From Candidatus Gastranaerophilales bacterium (lineage in GTDB: Bacteria; Cyanobacteriota; Vampirovibrionia; Gastranaerophilales; Gastranaerophilaceae): 60,770 bases of DNA. Positions 44,398 to 52,023 of the stretch are shown in pieces. Numbering within the stretch: position 1 is the stretch's first letter; the number at the start of each line of letters is the position of its first letter. The stretch lies in assembly GCA_944323615.1 (NCBI GenBank), contig CALUTG010000006.1:1-60770 (forward strand), given 5' to 3'. The position numbers and the translations under genes are program-made. Under the pieces are notes generated by a model. That model saw nothing but the letters and a program-made list of their open reading frames with translations. It did no database searches and was not told where the DNA came from.

Positions 44398-45408
44398 CTA
44401 GCAAATTCCTTCACGCAGTCTGACAATCGCACCGCCCCAGGTCATACCGGCACCAAATCCGCACAGTACAGCAGTTGTGCCGAGTTTCATATTACCCTGT
44501 TCAACGCTTTCTGCAAGAGCAAGCGGAATGGATGCTGCAGAAGTGTTGCCATAATATTTAATATTGGTAACAACTTTATCATCAGAGTATCCGAGTCTTT
44601 CCTGTACAGCCTGAATAATTCTGATATTAGCCTGGTGAGGAATTAGATAATCAATATCTTCCGCTTTCATGCCCGCATTTGTAATAAGATTTTCTACATA
44701 ATGTGGAAGAATCTTAGCAACAAAAGCATAAACACCCTTACCGTTCATTCTGATTCCGGTCGGTTTTGGCTCATACTGTTCAACAAGCGGACAGTTCTTT
44801 CCGTCAAAAGAAAGCTCAATTAAATCACCTATGCTTCCGTCAGATTTAATATCAATAGCTATAACGTCATCAACTCCGTCTTCCGCTACAGTAACAACCA
44901 TAGCTCCGGCACCGTCGCCAAACAAAATTGAAGTACCTCTATCTTCCCAGTTCACAAGCCTTGAATTGTTATCAGTAGCAACGATAAGTATATTTTTGTA
45001 CATGCCTGATGCTATATACCCTTTAGCGATACTCAAAGCATAAATTAAACCTGTGCAAGCCGCCGTAATATCAAAAGCTGGAATCTGTGTTTTGATTCCT
45101 AATCTTGCCTGAATATGACATGCAATAGCAGGGTACAAATCAGGCGGAGCCGAAGATGCTGCTATAATTAAATCTATTTTATCAGGAGACATTTTAGCTT
45201 TTTCCAAAGCCCTTTGAGCAGCTCCAAAGCCTAAATCAATAGCATTTTGCTCTCCTGAAACGACTCTTCTTTCCTTAATTCCGGTTCTTGTATAAATCCA
45301 TTCATCAGAAGTGTCATACAATTTTGTTAAGTCATTATTTGTTATAACCGTTTCCGGCACACTATACCCTACACCAGCAATTCTCAAAGGTATTGCGTTA
45401 TTTGTCAT
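44398..45408 (-). CDS. fabH: 3-oxoacyl-ACP synthase III FabH
   Basis: A 336-aa starter condensing enzyme (acetyl-CoA + malonyl-ACP). Cys in DITAACTGLIYAL, His in YLIPHQANIRI, Asn in YYGNTSAASIP. It sits between plsX and fabD. The family is clear. Confidence 0.97.
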   Translation of the reverse strand: MTNNAIPLRIAGVGYSVPETVITNNDLTKLYDTSDEWIYTRTGIKERRVVSGEQNAIDLGFGAAQRALEKAKMSPDKIDLIIAASSAPPDLYPAIACHIQARLGIKTQIPAFDITAACTGLIYALSIAKGYIASGMYKNILIVATDNNSRLVNWEDRGTSILFGDGAGAMVVTVAEDGVDDVIAIDIKSDGSIGDLIELSFDGKNCPLVEQYEPKPTGIRMNGKGVYAFVAKILPHYVENLITNAGMKAEDIDYLIPHQANIRIIQAVQERLGYSDDKVVTNIKYYGNTSAASIPLALAESVEQGNMKLGTTAVLCGFGAGMTWGGAIVRLREGIC

Positions 45409-45431
45409 TGTTTTATTGCTCCTATCCCAAA

Positions 45432-46487
45432 TTATTCGCTTATGCTTTCCAAAATTTTATCGTTAACACAGGATTCAACAGCATATTTAGCTACTTTAAC
45501 AGCGTTCTTGATAGCATAAGCATTGCTTCTTCCGTGAGAGATAACGGTAATACCTTTTACACCAAGTAATAAAGCTCCGCCAAACTCTTCATAATTAATT
45601 TTTTCATAAATTCTTTTCATAAACGGTTTTGCTAAAAGTCCGATAACCATTCCTAAGAAGTCAGACTTAAACTCGCTCTTAATCATCTTAAATAAAAGTG
45701 ATGAAGTTCCTTCCGTAACCTTAAGAACCACGTTACCGACAAATCCGTCGCAAACGACAACATCACATAAATTCAGGAATAATTCTCTTCCCTCAATGTT
45801 TCCCATAAAGTTAAATTTTTCTTTTTCTTCTTCAAGAATGTTGTATGTATGCTGTGCAAGCTCGTTACCTTTTCCGGCTTCTTCACCTATATTAAGAACA
45901 CCTACACGAGGTCTTTCAACACCTAAAACATTCTTAGAGAAAGTCATACCCATAATCGCAAACTGTTTAAGCATTTGCGGAGTACAATTGCTGTTAGCCC
46001 CGGCATCAATAATAACAATAGGTTTTTTCATCGTAGGAAGAGTTACGGCGATAGCCGGTCTGTCAATTCCCGGGATTCTTCCGAGTCCGAAAAGACTTGA
46101 TGCCATAGCAGCACCGGTAGAACCGGCTGCAACAAGAGCATCAGAGCTTCCTGTTGCAACAGAATTTACCGTTAATACTATTGAGGAATTTTTCTTTTTA
46201 CGAATAGCCTGTCCCGGAGCTTCACCCATTTCTATAATTTCAGATGCATGGGTAATTTTTATGTCGAGTGATTTTACATCAACTCTTACCCTTCTTTTTC
46301 TTCCGGCTTTACCGCAGTCAGAAAGAAATCCTTCCTGCTGGATAACTTCAAGACAATGTTCAATTCTGTCTTGTTTTCCGACCAATTCCAGAGCTACTCC
46401 GTAATCAGCCGCTGCCCATACTGCACCCGCAACTATTTCAAAAGGCGCGTGGTCTCCGCCCATTGCATCAATAGCTATTCTTGTCAT
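45432..46487 (-). CDS. plsX: Phosphate acyltransferase PlsX
   Basis: Makes acyl-phosphate from acyl-ACP for phospholipid synthesis. Signature IDAMGGDHAPFEIVAGA at the N-terminus, GAGANSNC-like DAGANSNCTPQML and NIGEEAGKGNELA in the middle, CDGFVGNVVLK near the end. At 351 aa it is complete. It starts eight bases after rpmF, the conserved rpmF-plsX-fabH order. Confidence 0.97.
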   Translation of the reverse strand: MTRIAIDAMGGDHAPFEIVAGAVWAAADYGVALELVGKQDRIEHCLEVIQQEGFLSDCGKAGRKRRVRVDVKSLDIKITHASEIIEMGEAPGQAIRKKKNSSIVLTVNSVATGSSDALVAAGSTGAAMASSLFGLGRIPGIDRPAIAVTLPTMKKPIVIIDAGANSNCTPQMLKQFAIMGMTFSKNVLGVERPRVGVLNIGEEAGKGNELAQHTYNILEEEKEKFNFMGNIEGRELFLNLCDVVVCDGFVGNVVLKVTEGTSSLLFKMIKSEFKSDFLGMVIGLLAKPFMKRIYEKINYEEFGGALLLGVKGITVISHGRSNAYAIKNAVKVAKYAVESCVNDKILESISE

Positions 46488-46495
46488 CTTCCCCT

Positions 46496-46900
46496 CTATT
46501 CTTCAGTTTTTTCTTCAACTGTTTCTTCTGATTTAGCCTCTTCAACAGCTTCGGTTGTTTCAGCTTCTTTAACTTCTTCTTTTACTTCCTCAACAACTTC
46601 AGCTTTAGTTTCTTCTACTGCTTCAGCTTTTGTTTCTTCAGCTTTTTCAGATTTAGCTGATGCTTTTTTTGTAGATTTTTTAGGTGCTTTTTTAGTTTCA
46701 ACTTTAGCATCTTCTACAAAGCCTTCAGCTTTTCTTGAAACAACTTTGCCCTTGTATTGACCGCATGCTGTGCACACTGTGTGTGTTAACATTACTGAAC
46801 CGCAGTTCGGACATTTAGTTGTGGTCGGCTTAGTTGCCTTCCAGTTTGATCTTCTTTTTCCTTGAGCGCTATGCCCTGTTCTTTTCTTTGGTACTGCCAT
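46496..46900 (-). CDS. rpmF: Ribosomal protein L32 with long acidic C-terminal extension
   Basis: Residues 1-60 are a normal zinc-type L32: MAVPKKRTGHSAQGKRRSNW with Cys at 30, 33, 43 and 46. L32 is normally about 57-60 aa; here the frame continues to 134 aa with a low-complexity Glu/Lys/Ala/Thr/Val tail, a Lys-rich part (about 67-85) followed by a strongly acidic repeat-like part (VEETKAE, VEEVKEEV). A fused unknown domain is unlikely given the composition. AAAGGTATAGGA precedes the ATG. Confidence 0.95.
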   Translation of the reverse strand: MAVPKKRTGHSAQGKRRSNWKATKPTTTKCPNCGSVMLTHTVCTACGQYKGKVVSRKAEGFVEDAKVETKKAPKKSTKKASAKSEKAEETKAEAVEETKAEVVEEVKEEVKEAETTEAVEEAKSEETVEEKTEE

Positions 46901-46970
46901 TTTCCTATACCTTTCTAATTTGTTGTACTACTTATATCTTCGGTTTGTGTTTTTCCCGATAAAAAGGTGT

Positions 46971-47459
46971 TTACTCCTTGCGTTCAATCTTGATAGTCTT
47001 AAAAATGTCCATCCTGTTGTCGTGAACCTGATTGTTTTCGTCGGACGCAAACATTCCTTCATTACAATTTATACCACAAACTTTTTTATTTGGTAAAGCT
47101 AATATTACAGATTGATACAATAAGTCATAAACATCAATTTCTTTTTCTCCGTTTAAGTCTGTAATAAATTGACCGTTCTTAAGCTCAAACTCCTGCGAAT
47201 ACTCGTCTTGAAGCGCACGCTTCGCAAAAGTTTCATCAATATCAATATCCAAATCATACTCAAATTCATTTAAGCATCTGTCACAAGTAAGCCTAAGTTT
47301 ACCCGTGACTTCACCTGTCACCTCAACGAATTCTCCCAGAGACTTGAATTCCAAATCTGCATGAATATCCGCACCGAATTCCGGCATAAATTCATTAAAT
47401 TCATATTCAAGAATCTTGCCGGGTTCCCGTTCAATATCTTCGATTTCTATTCTTTGCAT
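46971..47459 (-). CDS. YceD/DUF177 family protein
   Basis: A 162-aa protein of the family that lies upstream of rpmF in most bacteria and affects 23S rRNA processing or L32-linked gene expression. The hallmark LRLTCDRCLNEFEYDLDIDIDETF is present, with a second Cys pair (CGINCNEGMF) near the C-terminus. Context (yceD-rpmF-plsX) agrees. AAAGGATAA precedes the ATG. Confidence 0.88.
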   Translation of the reverse strand: MQRIEIEDIEREPGKILEYEFNEFMPEFGADIHADLEFKSLGEFVEVTGEVTGKLRLTCDRCLNEFEYDLDIDIDETFAKRALQDEYSQEFELKNGQFITDLNGEKEIDVYDLLYQSVILALPNKKVCGINCNEGMFASDENNQVHDNRMDIFKTIKIERKE

Positions 47460-47489
47460 TATAAATTATCCTTTGTAAACAGAGGGAAA

Positions 47490-47735
47490 TTATGCGTACG
47501 GTTCTTCCTGAAGAACAAGACCTGCCATCTGGGTAGAGACAAAACAAAGTTTCTTAATCGGACCAACCGGTTCTTTTTCAACCAAAACCGGAGTCGGACT
47601 TTTCATAAGCTGTTTGAGTTCCGCATAAACTGCCTGCGGATTATCGAAATACATAACAATCGGTGTTGCAGAACCTTTCAAAAACAAAATAACTGCCTGT
47701 CTTGTTTTTTGCGGTGTATTAAATTGCTGAACCAT
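47490..47735 (-). CDS. Conserved-looking 81-aa protein of unknown function
   Basis: First gene of the fatty-acid cluster. It has an AAGGAGGG site before the ATG and a minus-strand TATAAT at 47780-47775. It is compact alpha/beta by pattern: RQAVILFLKGSATPIVMYFDNPQAVYAELKQLMKS then PIKKLCFVSTQMAGLVLQ. It looks like a small single-domain cytosolic protein. There is no motif I can name. Confidence 0.65.
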   Translation of the reverse strand: MVQQFNTPQKTRQAVILFLKGSATPIVMYFDNPQAVYAELKQLMKSPTPVLVEKEPVGPIKKLCFVSTQMAGLVLQEEPYA

Positions 47736-47811
47736 AAATCCCTCCTTTTATCTTCTTATTTCCCTAATGAAATAATTATAATATAAAATCCTTTTTGTGA
47801 ACAGAGAGAAA

Positions 47812-47847
47812 AATCGTGGTTAGAGGGAAATACCTCTAACCACGATT
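47812..47847. terminator. Perfect 15-bp hairpin upstream of the fatty-acid cluster
   Basis: AATCGTGGTTAGAGG (47812-47826), loop GAAATA, CCTCTAACCACGATT (47833-47847). It is flanked by an A-rich stretch on the left. No transcript on either strand obviously needs it; it may belong to the adjacent palindromic element. Confidence 0.4.
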
Positions 47848-47861
47848 AGTTAACACATCAC

Positions 47862-48363
47862 TTTACATAAAAAGATGTAAAAACCGGAATTCTATCTCGG
47901 GGCTGATGCCGCCCCGTACCCTGCACCATATTTCTTTCTTTTGTTGCGATATAAAAGAAAGAAATATGGAAAAGAAAGAAAACAACGCACTGCTGCATTT
48001 TTCTACCGAAAAATGCCTGTTTATAATCCTCCCCGGGAAGCGTAAGCGGAAGGCGGGGAGGGTAGGATTCCTTTGCGAACTGTGTGAGCTTAGGAATCCG
48101 GAAGGGGGTTAATCCCCTCACCCCAACCCTCTCCCTAAGGAGAGGGGGTAATATTGTTCCCTTTGATATCGCGAGCGTGTGCCTGTAAGGCACCATAGCG
48201 AGCGTAAGAGATTGTGCGAAGCACAACAATTATGATGCCCGAAGGGGCATTGAAAACAATGCGTGTTTCTCTTTCTTTGTGTGTATTTCTTTCTCTTTGC
48301 TTCGCTACAAAGAGAAAGAAATACACAATATTAAAAATACATAAATACATCTTTTTATGTAAA
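47862..48363. mobile_element. MITE-like element with 17-bp inverted ends
   Basis: TTTACATAAAAAGATGT (47862-47878) is exactly inverted at 48347-48363 (ACATCTTTTTATGTAAA), bounding 502 bases with no credible gene. Inside are nested palindromes, the best being 19-bp perfect arms at 48281-48299 and 48308-48326 with an 8-base loop. No clear target-site duplication was seen. It could equally be a patchwork of hairpin repeats. Confidence 0.45.
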
Positions 48364-48405
48364 AAGATGCATTCAAGTTATTCTTGCTTGTGGTATAAAA
48401 TAAGT

Positions 48406-48993
48406 ATGAAAAGAATAGAAAATATTGAAAAGATTAATGAAATTTTACTAAATGACGGCGTTATTGCTTTTGTAACAGACACTGTCTGGGGTCTGGGCTG
48501 CCTTCCATCAAGTGAAAAAGCCGTAAAAAAGATTTATGAAATTAAGCACAGAGAAGAAGTAAAACCGCTGATTCTTATGTCCGATGAAATCTACAACCTT
48601 TTTGACTATGTTAAACAACCAATCCCCAAAGAAGGTCAAAAATTAATAAAGAAATACCTTCCCGGCGCTTTAACCGTTGTTCTGGATAAATCTTCCAAAA
48701 CCCCGGATTATATGACCTCAAATATGCCGACTGTAGGAATAAGAATCCCTGATAACGAGATTTTTGCAGAACTTTGCAGAGGAATAGCGGGAAGAGTTCT
48801 TGCAACAACAAGCGCAAATATTTCCGGTGAACCTCCAGCTCTTACGTATGAAGAAGCAATAAAATGTATCGGCGGAAAAGCAGACTTTGTAATTCCGGAT
48901 TACGGTTTCCCCGCAAAAGGACGTGCATCAACTGTTGTCGGATTCAGAGGAGAATCACCGGTAATCTATCGTCAGGGCGAGATAGAAATTTAA
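48406..48993 (+). CDS. tsaC: Threonylcarbamoyl-AMP synthase (TsaC/Sua5/YrdC)
   Basis: First step of t6A37 tRNA modification. The YrdC fold covers the whole 195 aa: VIAFVTDTVWGLGC, IKHREEVKPLILM, LPGALTVVL, VGIRIPDN and LATTSANISGEP. The frame could begin at a GTG at 48214, but that region is repeat DNA; the ATG at 48406 gives the right length. TATAAA ends six bases before it and no Shine-Dalgarno site is seen, so a leaderless start is likely. It is a short, TsaC-type form without the Sua5 C-terminal domain. Confidence 0.92.
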   Translation: MKRIENIEKINEILLNDGVIAFVTDTVWGLGCLPSSEKAVKKIYEIKHREEVKPLILMSDEIYNLFDYVKQPIPKEGQKLIKKYLPGALTVVLDKSSKTPDYMTSNMPTVGIRIPDNEIFAELCRGIAGRVLATTSANISGEPPALTYEEAIKCIGGKADFVIPDYGFPAKGRASTVVGFRGESPVIYRQGEIEI

Positions 48994-49036
48994 TAATATA
49001 TTTTGTTTTTAAGCGAATTGTTGGTAAAATATAAGT

Positions 49037-49363
49037 ATGAAAAAAATATTGGCTACTTTGTTTCTAATATTAATAATCGCATATCCTGTGAAAGCAGAAC
49101 ATATCAGGTCAGATGGAATGGGTGGATATTATACCCCTGACGGACATGTTCGCTCGGATGGTATGGGCGGATTTTATACTCCGGTAGGTCATATGCGATC
49201 TGATAATATGGGTGGCTTTTACACTCAAGATGATCACATTCGTTCAGATGGTATAGGCGGGTTTTATTCAAAAGAAGGGCATATACGTTCTGACGGTTTT
49301 GGAGGATTTTATACTCCGGACGAACATATCAGATCGGATGGCATGGGCGGATTTTATAAGTAA
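49037..49363 (+). CDS. Secreted six-repeat glycine-rich peptide
   Basis: A 108-aa protein with a signal peptide (residues 1-20, ending AYPVKA), then exactly six tandem 15-residue repeats with consensus H-I-R-S-D-G-M-G-G-F-Y-T-P-D-G; the last is cut after FYK. Arg-Ser-Asp-Gly and Gly-Gly-Phe/Tyr are nearly invariant. The repeats differ at DNA level, so they are maintained at protein level. TAAAAT ends six bases before the ATG, with no ribosome site. Its function is unknown; it may be a surface or periplasmic structural or metal-binding peptide. Confidence 0.75.
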   Translation: MKKILATLFLILIIAYPVKAEHIRSDGMGGYYTPDGHVRSDGMGGFYTPVGHMRSDNMGGFYTQDDHIRSDGIGGFYSKEGHIRSDGFGGFYTPDEHIRSDGMGGFYK

Positions 49364-49426
49364 TAAAGATTTACCTGAGTAAAATTCATCCTTCCATTAT
49401 TTTAAGACCAAAATGCTTAATAAAAT

Positions 49427-49457
49427 AAACTTAAATTATTTCAAAATTTAAGTTTTT
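49427..49457 (+). terminator. Terminator after the repeat peptide
   Basis: AAACTTAAATT (49427-49437) pairs with AATTTAAGTTT (49445-49455), followed by TTATT. It is AT-rich but perfect. Confidence 0.6.
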
Positions 49458-49494
49458 ATTCTCAAGACTCAAAAAATATAGATAAAATTATATC

Positions 49495-49827
49495 TTAACC
49501 CAAATAATTCACTCTTAAATAATTTTTGTATTCTGTTTTTGAAACAAATTTTTTCATTATACCTGAAAAATTATAAAACCAAGTTCCTAAGTATTTTGTA
49601 TTATTATAGTGATGTTGCACAACAAGCCCCGATTCATATTTATGCAGAACATTAACGAGGTTGCGATTTCTGTCAAAACTCTGCACTCTTGTATGCTCCG
49701 GCGTTTTCCTTAAAATATCAATTCGTCCGCCTTTATTGCGTAATATTTTATAAGACTGTGGATTTCTCCTTGCAACATCAATAGATGTTTGAAAGTTTAC
49801 AGGCATAATACATATATTCCTATTCAT
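49495..49827 (-). CDS. Small basic protein, unknown function
   Basis: Up to 110 aa, very basic (many Arg/Lys/His), without signal peptide. It contains RIDILRKTPEHTRVQSFDRNRNLVNVL and WFYNFSGIMKKFVSKTEYKNYL. The start may instead be the ATG at 49806, giving MPVNFQTSI, which would resemble the short Asn/Phe N-termini of other small proteins here; AGGA is weakly placed for it. The gene is of unknown family, alone between convergent and co-directional neighbours. Confidence 0.5.
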   Translation of the reverse strand: MNRNICIMPVNFQTSIDVARRNPQSYKILRNKGGRIDILRKTPEHTRVQSFDRNRNLVNVLHKYESGLVVQHHYNNTKYLGTWFYNFSGIMKKFVSKTEYKNYLRVNYLG

Positions 49828-49881
49828 TAAACACTAACATTAATTAATATATATGCATTTTGAGTATTTTGCAATAAAAAT

Positions 49882-50421
49882 TTAAAATTTTGAAAGATCC
49901 GTAGATTTAGATAATTTATAAATCAGATGTGTCATTTCCTTATTTCTGACATTTTTGATAAATTCACCACAAACTTTTGCATTCAAGTTTTCAGCAACTT
50001 TGCGTGATGAGATATTATTGGGACGAATTTCAAAGATAACTTCATTTAAGTGTAAAACATAAAACGCATAATCTTTTAGCGCTTTTGCGGCTTCTGTTGC
50101 ATATCCTTTATGCCAATAATCTTTTTTTAAAATATAACTGATTTCATAATATTGATTATCTGCAATTATATCCTGCTTTAATGCAGCTTGACCTATAACT
50201 TTTCCTGATTTATTTTCAGACATTATAAAAAAACCAAGATTACATTTTTTATACAGCTCTAAGTTTCTATCAATCCATTCTTGGACATCTTTATCCGTAA
50301 AATCGTATTCCCAAGCATACATAACCCGCTTATCTTGCAAAATTGTTTTTAAAACCTCAAAATCATCTTGAGTTATATATCTTAAACTTAATCTTTCTGT
50401 TTCTAAAAATAAATTTTGCAT
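49882..50421 (-). CDS. GNAT acetyltransferase, RimJ/RimL type
   Basis: A 179-aa N-acetyltransferase. TERLSLRYITQDDFEVL at the N-terminus, then the acetyl-CoA loop region YILKKDYWHKGYATEAAKAL (Q/RxxGxG/A-type) and the terminal NISSRKVAENLNAKVCGEF are typical. It may acetylate a ribosomal protein or small molecule. A TAGAAT box on the minus strand ends six bases before the ATG and there is no Shine-Dalgarno site, fitting the leaderless pattern. Confidence 0.85.
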   Translation of the reverse strand: MQNLFLETERLSLRYITQDDFEVLKTILQDKRVMYAWEYDFTDKDVQEWIDRNLELYKKCNLGFFIMSENKSGKVIGQAALKQDIIADNQYYEISYILKKDYWHKGYATEAAKALKDYAFYVLHLNEVIFEIRPNNISSRKVAENLNAKVCGEFIKNVRNKEMTHLIYKLSKSTDLSKF

Positions 50422-50506
50422 GAAAATATTCTATCTTAAAATAATCTTTTTAAGCAAGGACGCAGTATTCCGCTATCAACAGCTTTGTGAAATGCGTAGA
50501 AAAAGT

Positions 50507-50594
50507 GTCGGTTGGGCATACTTACCCAACCGACGAAACCCCTAAAACCGTTCTCGGGAGTTTACGAGAAAAATGCATATTTTTCCGTAAACTC
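50507..50594. repeat. Two strong hairpins side by side
   Basis: GTCGGTTGGG (50507-50516) pairs with CCCAACCGAC (50525-50534). GAGTTTACG (50558-50566) plus GAAAAAT (568-574) pair with ATTTTTC plus CGTAAACTC (579-594), 16 bp with one bulged base. They lie between divergent genes, so ordinary terminator duty is not required. Confidence 0.6.
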
Positions 50595-50649
50595 AGATAG
50601 CAAAAATCATTTTTACAGGATTTAATACATGATAAAAAAAAGAGGATGT

Positions 50650-51033
50650 ATGCAAGTAAATTTAAATACACATTACAATCAATTCAAGCCGTCATTTAAA
50701 GCTAGACTCAGTGATGATGAGGAAACCCAGGAGTGTTTGAAACGTCTGGTTAAAAAAGACCCTGTAGCAACATTGGCTCTGCGTCTAGCGGTAGAAAGTG
50801 ATGATCAACACTCAGAGGTAGGAATACACAGATGGTCTATGGATAAGTGGTACTTTCAATTATCTGGCCCGAGATTTTGTCCCAAGAATCAAACACCGAT
50901 GGGCTTATTATATGGGTATGTGAATTCTATAAATAATCGTTTCTTTGAATCGCCTGAATATTACATAGAAAAAGCGAAAGAAATAATTAACAATAACAAG
51001 AATATGCGAATGTTAACAATACCTAGAAGATAA
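50650..51033 (+). CDS. Small NF-motif protein, probable frameshift near its end
   Basis: The start at 50650 is set by AGAGG four bases upstream; an ATG 21 bases earlier lacks one. It begins MQVNLNTHYNQFKPSFKARL, like the gene at 32669. The middle is mixed (LALRLAVESDDQHSEVGIHRWSMDKWYFQL). The frame stops after NMRMLTIPRR, but the +1 frame across the stop reads on as QYLEDKSESAKKLLKDAYLQ and further to a stop near 51100, which looks like a real helix. A one-base change near 51010-51018 may have truncated the protein. Function is unknown. Confidence 0.55.
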   Translation: MQVNLNTHYNQFKPSFKARLSDDEETQECLKRLVKKDPVATLALRLAVESDDQHSEVGIHRWSMDKWYFQLSGPRFCPKNQTPMGLLYGYVNSINNRFFESPEYYIEKAKEIINNNKNMRMLTIPRR

Positions 51034-51461
51034 ATCTGAATCCGCAAAAAAATTATTAAAAGATGCTTATCTTCAACAAATATTAAAGAAAATGTTATAG
51101 AAACAAACACTTTTTGTCATTGTTCACTACTTTTCTCCTTTCCTTATGAATTTACAAATTCTCATAAAATTCGATATTATGAATTTATGAGAAAAATATT
51201 TATGCAGAAAGAAGCGGGCAATTACTTGATTTAAAAATCCTTTATGGTATTGGGTTCGGATAAGCAAAATTCCCCGTACTCTGGGAAGATTTCTCCAAAA
51301 ATTCTCTGCCCTGTCTTGAATTCTTCGTGGTGTCGAAAAGTTTTCAGCTTCCCGCATGCGGAACCCTACCGAAAATTCGCTCTCCTGTAAGGAGAGGGTG
51401 TATAACTTTACTCAATCTCCCATTCACCGTTCACGAAAGTTAATAAAAATACTTATTTTTA

Positions 51462-51490
51462 TTGACACAAAACCATGTTCATTCTAGGAT
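51462..51490 (+). promoter_or_regulatory. rpsL-rpsG promoter
   Basis: TTGACA (51462-51467), 17-base spacer, TAGGAT (51485-51490). It predicts transcription from about 51497 and a leader of about 143 bases. Confidence 0.75.
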
Positions 51491-51496
51491 TAAGGT

Positions 51497-51639
51497 ACTC
51501 TAGTCGAAATTTTCTTGCCGGATTTGACGGCTAGAGGGATGACGTACCCTCTTAAACCAGAGGTTAGTCAAAAGGGTAAAACTGCTGACATTCAGTTTTA
51601 CTTTAGGTGAAAGTAAAATAGGTAAAAGGAGAAAAAGTT
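51497..51639 (+). promoter_or_regulatory. Structured leader of rpsL with mutually exclusive stems
   Basis: CTCTAG (51498-51503) can pair with CTAGAG (51531-51536); AGAGGG (51533-51538) can instead pair with CCCTCT (51547-51552); CCTCT (51548-51552) can pair with AGAGG (51559-51563). A 9-bp stem GTAAAACTG/CAGTTTTAC (51576-51601) follows, then AGGAG before the ATG. The overlap of the first two stems is switch-like, possibly for r-protein feedback. Confidence 0.45.
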
Positions 51640-52023
51640 ATGCCTACAATTAACCAGCTTGTACGTTCAGAACGTAAAAAGCTCACAGACAAAACCAAAT
51701 CGCCGGCTCTTATGGAATGTCCACAAAGACGAGGCGTTTGTACAAGGGTTTACACTACAACCCCTAAAAAACCGAACTCAGCTTTGAGAAAGGTTGCCAG
51801 AGTCAGACTTACTAACGGATTTGAAGTTACTTCTTATATCCCTGGTATCGGTCACAACCTCCAGGAACACAGTGTTGTTCTTATAAGAGGCGGAAGGGTT
51901 AAAGACCTTCCTGGTGTAAGATATCACATCGTTCGCGGTACTTTAGATACAGCAGGTGTTGCGAACAGAGAACAAAGCCGTTCTAAATATGGTGCTAAGA
52001 AAGCTAAAGGAGGTAAGAAATAA
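51640..52023 (+). CDS. rpsL: Ribosomal protein S12
   Basis: A 127-aa decoding-centre protein. [14 protein letters not shown] start, [29 protein letters not shown] with the Lys pair whose mutation gives streptomycin resistance (wild-type here), [42 protein letters not shown] precedes the ATG. Its stop overlaps the rpsG start by one base. Confidence 0.99.
   Translation: MPTINQLVRSERKKLTDKTKSPALMECPQRRGVCTRVYTTTPKKPNSALRKVARVRLTNGFEVTSYIPGIGHNLQEHSVVLIRGGRVKDLPGVRYHIVRGTLDTAGVANREQSRSKYGAKKAKGGKK

Larger units (their letters stand above)
47736..48405. other. Palindrome-rich intergenic space
   Basis: No gene is supported. Besides the terminator-like stem at 47812 and the element at 47862-48363 (listed separately), small hairpins follow one another: TATTTCTTTCTTTT with AAAAGAAAGAAATA-type arms near 47928-47967, CCTCCCCG/CGGGGAGG near 48031-48061, GGATTCCT/AGGAATCC near 48065-48099, GTGCCT-GTA-AGGCAC near 48179-48193, GTGC-GAA-GCAC at 48214-48224, and ATGCCC-GAAG-GGGCAT at 48235-48250. 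Open frames here are by-products of these repeats. Confidence 0.7.
51034..51639. other. Gap holding gene remnant, palindromes and the rpsL promoter/leader
   Basis: 51034-51100 encodes the out-of-frame tail of the previous gene. TTCTCATAAA and TTTATGAGAA form a 10-bp hairpin near 51152-51192. 51200-51375 looks like non-coding dispersed sequence; an antisense frame there has no support. CTCTCCT-GTA-AGGAGAG lies at 51380-51396. The promoter and leader of rpsL follow. Confidence 0.55.

Noticed and set aside
46356-46760. Ser/Thr-rich frame antisense to rpmF and plsX
   Set aside because: A mirror of the Glu/Lys-rich L32 tail; no start signals.
47906-48112. 68-codon frame in the palindrome-rich gap
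   Set aside because: It is produced by hairpin repeats and has no ribosome site or recognisable protein features.
48214-48405. N-terminal extension of tsaC from a GTG at 48214
   Set aside because: It would translate the palindromic element; the family begins at the ATG at 48406, right after a -10 box.
51127-51357. 76-codon minus-strand frame upstream of rpsL
   Set aside because: No ribosome site or promoter; it lies in dispersed intergenic sequence next to a palindrome.
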